5,092 nucleotides of DNA from the NCBI GenBank assembly GCA_031265595.1, contig JAISCM010000131.1, positions 1-5,092 of the forward strand, given 5' to 3'. Origin of the DNA: Tannerellaceae bacterium. GTDB lineage: Bacteria > Bacteroidota > Bacteroidia > Bacteroidales > Tannerellaceae. The notes beneath the pieces were generated by a model that saw nothing but the letters and a program-made list of their open reading frames with translations, did no database searches and was not told the origin of the DNA. Each line of letters begins with the position of its first letter. The stretch's first letter is position 1. Shown piece by piece: positions 1 to 5,092 of the stretch. The translations under genes and the position numbers were made by a program.

Positions 1-534
1 CAACTGGAAGTAGTAGAAGACAGTATCCTGGATGAAGACTCTTATCTGGAAGTAATAAGGAAGAAGACCGCCATGCTGATCTCCGCCTGTATAGAAATTG
101 GCGCCATTACCGCCGGCGCTTCAGACGAATTAGTTGCCTATTGCCGGCAGATAGGCGAATACCTGGGCTACTGTTTCCAGATCAAAGACGATATTTTCGA
201 TTACTATTCAAACCTGCATATCGGCAAACCCACCGGCAATGATATTTTAGAAGGCAAAGTAACCCTGCCCTTACTCTATGCTTTGCGAAAAACAGCCGGC
301 GACGATGCTGCTACTTCTTACTATCTACAGGTGATAGAGAACAAAGACTTTACCCCTACCCATATTGCCGAATTGATTTTATTTGCAAAAGAAAACGGCG
401 GCATTGCGTATGCCGAATTGAAAATGAAGGAGTATCGCGATAAAGCGCTTGAGGTGATATATAAGCTTCCACACTCCGAAGCCCGCAAGAGTTTGATAGA
501 ACTTGCTGATTACATCATTGAAAGAGATAAATAG
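1..534 (+). CDS. trans-polyprenyl diphosphate synthase, C-terminal part (5' end outside window)
   Basis: This is the last 177 codons of a long-chain polyprenyl diphosphate synthase (IspB/HepT-like), which condenses isopentenyl diphosphate onto an allylic diphosphate to make the isoprenoid tail of a quinone, in this group most likely menaquinone. The frame is open from base 1, so the ATG at 73 is an internal methionine and not the start. Visible family marks in the fragment are KTA at residues 22-24, the second aspartate-rich motif DDIFD at 63-67 that binds the Mg-diphosphate, and the GKPTGND...EGKVTLPLL block at 75-92. The first aspartate-rich motif lies upstream, outside the window. The C-terminus is helical and ends normally at TAG. 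The gene is convergent with deoC, and the palindrome array begins 41 bp beyond its stop. Family assignment is firm; product chain length cannot be told from this part. Confidence 0.93.
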   Translation, partial: QLEVVEDSILDEDSYLEVIRKKTAMLISACIEIGAITAGASDELVAYCRQIGEYLGYCFQIKDDIFDYYSNLHIGKPTGNDILEGKVTLPLLYALRKTAGDDAATSYYLQVIENKDFTPTHIAELILFAKENGGIAYAELKMKEYRDKALEVIYKLPHSEARKSLIELADYIIERDK

Positions 535-574
535 TCCGTATACCTTTGATGCAATCCTCGCATCCACTTAGGTG

Positions 575-656
575 TTTCACATCTGTGAAAGGAAGGTTTC
601 ACAGTTGTGAAAGGAAGGTTTCACAACTGTGAAAGGAGCCTTTCACGGCTGTGAAA
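575..656. repeat. four tandem 16-bp palindromes, 22-bp period, between convergent genes
   Basis: Four palindromic units lie at 575-590, 597-612, 619-634 and 641-656, each fitting TTTCACRNYTGTGAAA, with central tetramers ATCT, AGTT, AACT and GGCT. Linkers are GGAAGG, GGAAGG and GGAGCC, so unit starts are exactly 22 bp apart. Units 2 and 3 are exact reverse complements and would pair as a 16-bp stem with a 6-nt loop (613-618). Bases 575-592 pair with 639-656 as an 18-bp outer stem with one mismatch (582/649) and one G-U pair (584/647). A 4-nt symmetric internal loop separates the two stems. The array lies between two converging 3' ends, so a bidirectional terminator or mRNA 3'-end stabiliser is plausible, although no T-tract follows. 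Alternatives are a cooperative protein-binding array or a REP/BIME-like repeat. The structure is seen directly; the function is unknown. Confidence 0.9.
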
Positions 657-733
657 CCCTCAAGATATGCCGAACACCTCCCTAAACCATCCTATACAAA
701 CCAGTAAAACAAGGCGTTTACGTACTAACTTCT

Positions 734-1597
734 TTACTCTCCGATGCGGCTGACTATATCGGCTGCCAAATTACTTGCCCCAATCCTGAAATAGGCATTA
801 TCCAGCCATTTTTTGCCCAGTACGCACCTTACAATCGTATAATATCTTACGGCATCTTCCGCTTTTCGTACGCCTCCGGATATTTTCAGGCCTATTTGCT
901 GGCCGGTAAGTTCGTAATATTGCTTAATTACCTGACAGATAGTGAGAACAGCTTCGGGTGTTGCGCCTTCATATTCTTTACCAGTAGATGTCTTTATAAA
1001 GTCCGCGCCCGAATATATTGAAATGATTGTTGCCCGCTGTATGTTATCGGCCGATTTCAGGGCGCCGGTCTCCAGGATCACTTTAAGCGTTGCTTCATGG
1101 GCGCTTGCTTTGATTTCCTGGATGCTTTCAGACAGCTCCTGATAGTTTTCTTCGAGCAATAATCCAATATTTAACACTGTATCTATTTCGTCTGCACCGT
1201 GCATAACAGACAGCGCCGCCTCTGCTATTTTCACCTCGTCGAAGGTTTGAGAAGAGGGGAAGGCGCCTGCTACGGCCGCTATCTTAACGTTTTGAGCCGT
1301 AAGCGTCTGCTTTACTACCTCGGTAAAGATGGGGTAGGTGCAGATAGCCGCTACATTTGGAATATCGGGGCGAGATCCTTCAAAATCGTTCACACTATTT
1401 ACCAATTTCCAGATGCTCTCTTTCGTGTCGGTGGTCGAGAGGGAGGTGATGTCTATACACCCATGTAAGAACCGGAGGGTTTCGGCCCTGAAATTCTCCT
1501 GCTCATGTTCGCGGAGGAGGTGAGCTACTTCTTCCCTGATGAACGCCTCGCTGTCTGCCGGCCTGAATTTACTTAATGCTTCCTGATACTTATCCAT
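734..1597 (-). CDS. deoC: deoxyribose-phosphate aldolase
   Basis: A 287-residue cytosolic class I aldolase that cleaves 2-deoxyribose-5-phosphate to glyceraldehyde-3-phosphate and acetaldehyde, the last step of deoxynucleoside catabolism. The Schiff-base lysine is K202 in FIKTSTGK (E. coli K167), the catalytic aspartate is D139 in GADEID (E. coli D102), and the second lysine is K238 in LKISGGVR (E. coli K201, where the motif reads KPAGGVR). C86 in AAICTYP corresponds to E. coli C47. The protein belongs to the longer E. coli-like branch, with an N-terminal helical extension of roughly 30 residues. The start ATG lies 5 bp after the stop of the MazG-like gene, so it is probably co-transcribed and translated by coupling. 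It is the last gene of the minus-strand cluster, ending at TAA about 78 bp from the palindrome array. Confidence 0.97.
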   Translation of the reverse strand: MDKYQEALSKFRPADSEAFIREEVAHLLREHEQENFRAETLRFLHGCIDITSLSTTDTKESIWKLVNSVNDFEGSRPDIPNVAAICTYPIFTEVVKQTLTAQNVKIAAVAGAFPSSQTFDEVKIAEAALSVMHGADEIDTVLNIGLLLEENYQELSESIQEIKASAHEATLKVILETGALKSADNIQRATIISIYSGADFIKTSTGKEYEGATPEAVLTICQVIKQYYELTGQQIGLKISGGVRKAEDAVRYYTIVRCVLGKKWLDNAYFRIGASNLAADIVSRIGE

Positions 1598-1602
1598 ACG
1601 AT

Positions 1603-1944
1603 TTATAATTTATGATTGTTTATATGCCGTGTACTGTCCCGGTTTGTCTTTTTCTCAAGATTTTTCCCGAAGGCCGTTGTTAAATCAATACCTGTTTGGT
1701 TGGCTAAGCAGAGGAGTACCCATAGCACATCCGCCATCTCGTCGGCCAGATCGTACGCTTCGTCGCTCTCCTTATAGGATTGTTCGCCATATTTCCGGGC
1801 TATGATGCGGGCCACTTCGCCTACTTCTTCTGTCAGTATGGCCATGTTGGTGAGCTCATTAAAGTATCGCTTGCCATAGCTTTTGATCCACTGGTCTACC
1901 TTTTCCTGCGCTTCTTTTATTGTTATTGCTGATAGATCGTTCAT
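1603..1944 (-). CDS. MazG-like nucleotide pyrophosphohydrolase
   Basis: A 113-residue all-alpha NTP pyrophosphohydrolase of the MazG/dUTPase superfamily, expected to hydrolyse (d)NTPs to the monophosphate and pyrophosphate with Mg2+. The metal-binding signature is complete: EEVGE at residues 39-43 and ExxD (E69-D72, in DEMADVLW). The tail, with KKTNRDS at 98-104 and RHINNHKL at the end, is typical of short single-domain members found next to dtd in Bacteroidetes. Its length fits single-domain proteins of this family, not the two-domain E. coli MazG. Substrate cannot be read from sequence; removal of aberrant or excess dNTPs is the usual proposal and is inference here. The start ATG directly abuts the dtd stop codon (TAA-ATG, gap 0), which supports both the chosen start and translational coupling. 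deoC follows after 5 bp. Confidence 0.93.
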   Translation of the reverse strand: MNDLSAITIKEAQEKVDQWIKSYGKRYFNELTNMAILTEEVGEVARIIARKYGEQSYKESDEAYDLADEMADVLWVLLCLANQTGIDLTTAFGKNLEKKTNRDSTRHINNHKL

Positions 1945-2397
1945 TTATTCCTTGTTTTTGGTATCTATTATGATGGTGACTGGCCCATCGTTTATTAATT
2001 CTAACTGCATATTGGCCCCGAATGTTCCGGTGGCGGCTTTTTTTCCTGTCATTTCTTCCATCTTGTGGCAGAATGCTTTATAAAGCGGGATGGCTATATC
2101 CGGCTTAGAGGCCCGGATGTACGAAGGGCGGTTTCCTTTCTTCACCGCAGCATGTAGCGTAAATTGGCTCACAATCAGTATCTCGCCCCCTGCCTCTATA
2201 AGCGAGCGATTCATCACCCCCTGCTCATCATCAAATACGCGCAAGTTGGCTATTTTCTTTGCCAGCCAGTCAATATCTTCCTGATTATCGCTATCTTCAA
2301 TGCCTATCAATACCAATAAGCCGGCCCCTATTTCAGCCGTTATCCTGCCATCAATGGTAACAGACGCCCGCTGTACCCGCTGTATCACTGTTTTCAT
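1945..2397 (-). CDS. dtd: D-aminoacyl-tRNA deacylase
   Basis: A 150-residue cytosolic homodimeric proofreading enzyme that hydrolyses D-aminoacyl-tRNA (and glycyl-tRNA-Ala in characterised homologues), freeing tRNA from wrongly attached residues. Both family motifs are present: SQFTL at residues 77-81 and NDGPVT at 136-141, containing the Gly-cisPro pair G138-P139 that sits in the partner subunit's active site and rejects L-amino acids. The KKGNRPSY stretch at 86-93 and GTFGANM at 124-130 are also typical. Length is normal for the bacterial form, about 145-150 residues. The MKTVIQRV start is the usual DTD N-terminus. The ATG follows the uvrC TAG after one base, and the stop touches the next gene's ATG, so it sits in the middle of a tightly packed operon. 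Confidence 0.97.
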   Translation of the reverse strand: MKTVIQRVQRASVTIDGRITAEIGAGLLVLIGIEDSDNQEDIDWLAKKIANLRVFDDEQGVMNRSLIEAGGEILIVSQFTLHAAVKKGNRPSYIRASKPDIAIPLYKAFCHKMEEMTGKKAATGTFGANMQLELINDGPVTIIIDTKNKE

Positions 2398-2398
2398 A

Positions 2399-4237
2399 CT
2401 ATTTCTTTAATTCATTGATTACTAATGTAGCTTTTGCCTCTCCTATCAACTCTTTCAGTTCGTCTTCTGTAGCTTCTTTAATTCGCTTTACGCTTTTATA
2501 TTTCCGCAGGAGGATCGTTTTCGTTTTCTCTCCAATCCCTTTAATATCATCCAGTTCAGATACGGTTTGCTTCTTGCTCCTTATCTGCCGGTGAAACGTG
2601 ATCCCAAACCGGTGCGCCTCATCCCTTAGCTGCTGGATCACCTTTAATGTCTCAGAATTTTTGTCCAATATTAAAGGAATAGGGTCATCGGGGAAAAAGA
2701 TCTCCTCCAACCGTTTCGCAAGTCCGATAATTGTAATCTTGTCTAAAAGCCCCAGATTCCTGATAATTTCAGTAGCGGCGCTAAGCTGTCCTTTCCCTCC
2801 ATCAATAATAATAAGCTGGGGCAACTCCTGATTCTCTTCCGAAAGCCTTGTATACCTACGCCCCACAACCTCTTGCATTGATGCGAAATCATTCGCCCCG
2901 ATAACCGTTTTGATGTGGAAATGGCGGTAGTCTTTCTTAGACGGCTTTGCCTTTTTAAATACCACACATGCAGCTACAGGATTCGTACCCTGTATGTTAG
3001 AATTGTCAAAACATTCTATATGCATGGGCAATATATCCATGTGCAGATCCTTCTGCATGGTACTCAGTATGCGCGTGGTGCGCTGTTCGGGATTCAGTTT
3101 TTCCGCCTGTTTCAGCTTATCCACCTTGTATTGCTTTACGTTTTGTTCAGACAATTCCAGCAGTTTCTTTTTATCCCCCTTCTGCGGGATGATGAATTGA
3201 AAATTATCCGGCGCCTCAATATCCGGGATAAACGGCACGATAATCTCGCGCGCATTGCTCTTAAACCGTGTACGCATTTCGATGATCCCCAGCCCCAGAA
3301 GCTCTTCTTTCGGCTCATCAAGCTTCTTCTTATACTCAAAAGTATACGCCTGTACGATCGCCCCATTGCCAATGTGCATGAAATTGATATAAGCCGATTT
3401 CTCATTATCGGCAAAAGAAAAGACATCCAGATTGGTAAGCATCGGAGGAACTACCGTTGATTTGGCCCGGTAATTCTCTATTGCTTCGTACTTTTGTTTG
3501 ATTAGTTGCGCCTCTTCAAACCGTAATTCGGCCGATAAGTCCCGCATCAAATCATACAATAGCCGGCTGATTTTAGATATATTTCCTTTCAGTATCTCCT
3601 TTATCTGGCTTATATTTTCATTATATTCCTCCAGCGATTGCAGCCCTTCGCACGGCCCTTTGCACCTTTTAATGTGATATTGCAGGCACACCTTGTACTT
3701 CCCCTGCCGTATACTTTCCGGCGTTAGCGGATACTTACAGGTTCTTAGCGGATACAGTTCTCTAAGCATTTGTAGCATCACCCTGGCCGTGTAAACAGAA
3801 GAATACGGCCCAAAGTAAAGAGAGCCGTCTTTCACGATATTTCTTGTCTGATAGATGCGCGGGAAGTATTCGTTCTTCAGCACAATAGACGGATACGTCT
3901 TGTCATCTTTCAGCATTACATTGTAGCGAGGGCGGTATTGTTTGATCAGACTATTCTCCAAATGGAACGCATCTTCCTCCGTGTCTACCACAATATAAGC
4001 AATATCCCGTATTTGTTTTACTAATACAATTGTTTTATGGTTGTCGAGCGTCTTATTGAAGTAAGACGATACCCTCTTCTTAAGATTCTTAGCCTTTCCC
4101 ACATAGATAATGGTCCCTTTGCCATCAAAATACTGATAACATCCTGGTTTTTCGGGGATTACGGAGAGAATAGAGGCTATTCTCTCCTCATGATTGCCCT
4201 CGGAGCCTCCTATGTCTTTTGCAATGTCGTTATTCAT
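2399..4237 (-). CDS. uvrC: excinuclease ABC subunit C
   Basis: UvrC (612 residues, normal length) makes the 3' and 5' incisions in nucleotide excision repair after UvrA/UvrB locate a lesion. Domains in order: GIY-YIG nuclease about 28-110 (GCY 32-34, IYVGKAKNL 44-52, R55, metal-binding E94 in LENSLIK); a four-cysteine cluster C168, C184, C192, C196 matching the [4Fe-4S] ligands of E. coli UvrC; a UvrB-interacting UVR helix pair about 230-258; the RNase H-like 5' nuclease with D411 (ECFDNSN), D479 (IIIDGGKGQL) and H542 (RDEAHRF); and C-terminal helix-hairpin-helix DNA-binding motifs about 560-612 (IKGIGEKTKTILL). The ATG at 4235-4237 is the only plausible start: the first 30 codons hold no other ATG, GTG or TTG, and none occurs between the mnmG stop and this ATG. 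The N-terminal tail before the nuclease is about 25 residues. No clear Shine-Dalgarno is seen. The gene lies 36 bp after mnmG and 1 bp before dtd. Confidence 0.98.
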   Translation of the reverse strand: MNNDIAKDIGGSEGNHEERIASILSVIPEKPGCYQYFDGKGTIIYVGKAKNLKKRVSSYFNKTLDNHKTIVLVKQIRDIAYIVVDTEEDAFHLENSLIKQYRPRYNVMLKDDKTYPSIVLKNEYFPRIYQTRNIVKDGSLYFGPYSSVYTARVMLQMLRELYPLRTCKYPLTPESIRQGKYKVCLQYHIKRCKGPCEGLQSLEEYNENISQIKEILKGNISKISRLLYDLMRDLSAELRFEEAQLIKQKYEAIENYRAKSTVVPPMLTNLDVFSFADNEKSAYINFMHIGNGAIVQAYTFEYKKKLDEPKEELLGLGIIEMRTRFKSNAREIIVPFIPDIEAPDNFQFIIPQKGDKKKLLELSEQNVKQYKVDKLKQAEKLNPEQRTTRILSTMQKDLHMDILPMHIECFDNSNIQGTNPVAACVVFKKAKPSKKDYRHFHIKTVIGANDFASMQEVVGRRYTRLSEENQELPQLIIIDGGKGQLSAATEIIRNLGLLDKITIIGLAKRLEEIFFPDDPIPLILDKNSETLKVIQQLRDEAHRFGITFHRQIRSKKQTVSELDDIKGIGEKTKTILLRKYKSVKRIKEATEDELKELIGEAKATLVINELKK

Positions 4238-4246
4238 CTTAACCTG

Positions 4247-4262
4247 CGTTTCACGTGGAACA
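4247..4262 (-). promoter_or_regulatory. parS-like ParB-binding site in the mnmG-uvrC gap
   Basis: Read on the minus strand this is TGTTCCACGTGAAACG, which matches the widely conserved chromosomal parS consensus TGTTNCACGTGAAACA at every specified position except the last (15/16 counting the N). The core GTTTCACGTGGAAC (4248-4261) is a near-perfect dyad around CACGTG with one asymmetric base pair. It lies in the 36-bp gap between mnmG and uvrC, where coding constraint cannot explain it. In characterised bacteria ParB/Spo0J binds such sites to nucleate the segregation complex and load SMC, and the sites cluster near oriC. mnmG (gidA) is itself origin-proximal in several bacteria, which fits. 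No parA or parB is visible here. An alternative is an unrelated regulator dyad 10 bp upstream of the uvrC start codon. Confidence 0.7.
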
Positions 4263-4273
4263 TTTAGATGTTT

Positions 4274-5092
4274 TTATCTCCCCAAGAGAACAAGTAATAT
4301 GTTTATATCGCTTGGGGAGATGCCTGGGATCCTGCTTGCCTGTGCAATGGTGCCCGGATTTATTCTTGTAAGCTTCTGCCTTGCCTCGGTAGATAATGAT
4401 TGTATGTCGTTATAGTTGAACTTGCCTTTGATGTTTATGTTCTCAAGACGGTTTATCTTGTCTGCAATGATCCGTTCTCTCTTTATGTATCCGCTGTATT
4501 TAATTAGTATCTCTGCCGCTTCTATTATCTCTTCTTTGCGGCCCGGAGGCGTCTTCTCTAATTCGTCTTTGAGGGCGGGGATCAGCGTAGCCAACTGATG
4601 TAAGCTGATGTGAGGGCGGGCAACCAGGTCTATCAATTTGCACCCATGGGATAGGGGAGTGGTACCTATTGCCTCCAGGCCGCTATTTATATAGTGCGGC
4701 TTTACGGAATAATTCTCAACAAAAGAAATGATAGCGTCACGCTGCATTCTCTTTTCTTGCAAAAGCTTGTATCGCTCTTCGTTCGCCAATCCTATCGTGT
4801 GAGACTTTTCTGTTAAGCGCATATCTGCATCGTCCTGACGGAGGAGTATCCTGTATTCGGCCCGCGACGTAAACATACGGTAGGGCTCGTCTACCCCTTT
4901 GGTTACTAAATCGTCAATAAGTACGCCGATATAGGCTTCGTCTCTCCCTAAAATGAAAGGACTGCCCCCATGGCAGCTTCTATGGGCGTTGATGCCGGCC
5001 ATTAATCCTTGCCCGGCTGCCTCCTCATAGCCAGTAGTGCCGTTTATTTGTCCGGCGAAAAACAGGTGTTGGATCTGCTTTGTTTCTAAGGT
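4274..5092 (-). CDS. mnmG: tRNA uridine-5-carboxymethylaminomethyl modification enzyme MnmG, C-terminal part (5' end outside window)
   Basis: The last 272 codons of MnmG (GidA), the FAD-dependent partner of MnmE that installs the (carboxymethyl)aminomethyl group on wobble U34 of several tRNAs. The frame is open to the window edge, so the ATG at 5000-5002 is internal. The second GidA signature spans fragment residues 13-36, beginning AGQINGTTGYEEAAG and ending AGINA; it is followed by GRDEAYIGVLIDDL and PYRMFTSRAEYRILLR (about 49-85), the usual post-FAD-domain block. The C-terminal helical domain, which contacts MnmE and tRNA in characterised homologues, includes GYIKRE, LSTEARQKL and the closing SRIPGISPSDINILLVLLGR. 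The full protein is normally about 620-630 residues, so over half lies outside. It is transcribed toward uvrC, 36 bp away and in the same reading frame. The stop is TAA. Confidence 0.98.
   Translation of the reverse strand, partial: TLETKQIQHLFFAGQINGTTGYEEAAGQGLMAGINAHRSCHGGSPFILGRDEAYIGVLIDDLVTKGVDEPYRMFTSRAEYRILLRQDDADMRLTEKSHTIGLANEERYKLLQEKRMQRDAIISFVENYSVKPHYINSGLEAIGTTPLSHGCKLIDLVARPHISLHQLATLIPALKDELEKTPPGRKEEIIEAAEILIKYSGYIKRERIIADKINRLENINIKGKFNYNDIQSLSTEARQKLTRINPGTIAQASRIPGISPSDINILLVLLGR
4276..4321 (-). repeat. 11-bp perfect inverted repeat over the mnmG 3' end
   Basis: ATCTCCCCAAG at 4276-4286 is the exact reverse complement of 4311-4321, with a 24-nt spacer that is AT-rich. 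In the mnmG mRNA this would form a stem whose first arm encodes the ISPS residues near the C-terminus and whose second arm encodes LLGR and reaches the first base of the stop codon. The stem is followed by an A-rich run, not a U-tract, so it does not look like an intrinsic terminator for mnmG. It could protect or define an mRNA 3' end between mnmG and uvrC, or be a by-product of codon choice in a conserved stretch. Confidence 0.6.

Noticed and set aside
548..564. Hairpin GATGC-N7-GCATC after the polyprenyl synthase stop, as an intrinsic terminator
   Set aside because: There are only 5 base pairs and no T-tract follows. The palindrome array just downstream is a much stronger structure.
584..603. 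CRP-type operator (TGTGA-N6-TCACA) at the unit junctions
   Set aside because: The half-sites are present, but the spacer at the junction is 10 bp instead of 6. There is also no promoter here, since both flanking genes end toward the array.
575..656. CRISPR array
   Set aside because: The repeats are 16-bp palindromes separated by only 6 bp of near-identical linker, so there are no unique spacers, and no cas gene is nearby.
575..656. The array as a cluster of parS sites, because it shares TTTCAC/GTGAAA half-sites with the parS-like dyad at 4247-4262
   Set aside because: In parS the two hexamers are joined directly to form a central CACGTG. Here 4 or 6 bp separate them in every unit, which should disrupt ParB dyad recognition. 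The similarity may be coincidence.
1199..1468. Plus-strand open frames antisense to deoC
   Set aside because: The minus-strand deoC has all catalytic residues across this region. The antisense frames show no family motif and no start context.
3117..3125. DnaA-box-like TTATCCACC
   Set aside because: It is a single 8/9 match inside uvrC coding sequence with no cluster or AT-rich unwinding region, so there is no support for oriC within this window.
2915..3460. A 181-codon plus-strand open frame antisense to uvrC
   Set aside because: It lies wholly inside the well-supported uvrC gene on the opposite strand. Its translation is rich in hydrophobic and basic residues without any recognisable motif, as expected for a shadow frame.
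4259..4272. Short hairpin AACAT-TTAG-ATGTT followed by three T or fewer, as a terminator
   Set aside because: A 5-bp AT-rich stem is too weak, it overlaps the parS-like dyad, and the T-run is on the strand with no gene ending there.
4238..4273. Bacteroidetes-type promoter for uvrC in the gap
   Set aside because: I find no TAnnTTTG element with an upstream TTG element in the 36 bp before uvrC on the minus strand. Transcription from upstream of mnmG is more likely.

Overview
The window looks like a piece of a Bacteroidales chromosome, probably near Bacteroides or Parabacteroides. The basis is protein style (UvrC, MnmG ending in ...LLGR, long-form DeoC), moderate GC, gene starts without clear Shine-Dalgarno sequences, and a tight uvrC-dtd-MazG-like-deoC gene order. 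No database search was possible, so the genus is inference. Almost everything is core housekeeping content; I see no transposase, phage gene, CRISPR array, RNA gene or toxin-antitoxin pair.

Layout: (1) Positions 1-534 on the plus strand hold the C-terminal half of a long-chain trans-polyprenyl diphosphate synthase, cut by the left edge. (2) Positions 535-733 separate two convergent genes and contain the most unusual element here: four 16-bp palindromes of form TTTCACRNYTGTGAAA repeated at exactly 22-bp intervals (575-656). The array can also fold as one long two-segment hairpin, because units 2 and 3 are exact reverse complements and units 1 and 4 nearly so. (3) Positions 734-4237 on the minus strand hold four closely packed genes, transcribed in the order uvrC, dtd, MazG-like nucleotide pyrophosphohydrolase, deoC, with gaps of 1, 0 and 5 bp. 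(4) Positions 4238-4273 are a 36-bp gap carrying a 15/16 match to the chromosomal parS (ParB-binding) consensus, flanked by an 11-bp inverted repeat over the mnmG stop codon. (5) Positions 4274-5092 on the minus strand hold the C-terminal part of mnmG (gidA), cut by the right edge.

The minus-strand genes form a plausible information-maintenance operon. MnmG modifies tRNA wobble uridines, UvrC incises damaged DNA, DTD removes D-amino acids from tRNA, the MazG-like enzyme probably hydrolyses (possibly aberrant) nucleoside triphosphates, and DeoC degrades deoxyribose-5-phosphate. A parS-like site beside mnmG suggests an origin-proximal position, since mnmG/gidA lies near oriC in several bacteria; this is a hypothesis. 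No complete new system is visible. The elements most worth following are the palindrome array and the parS-like site.
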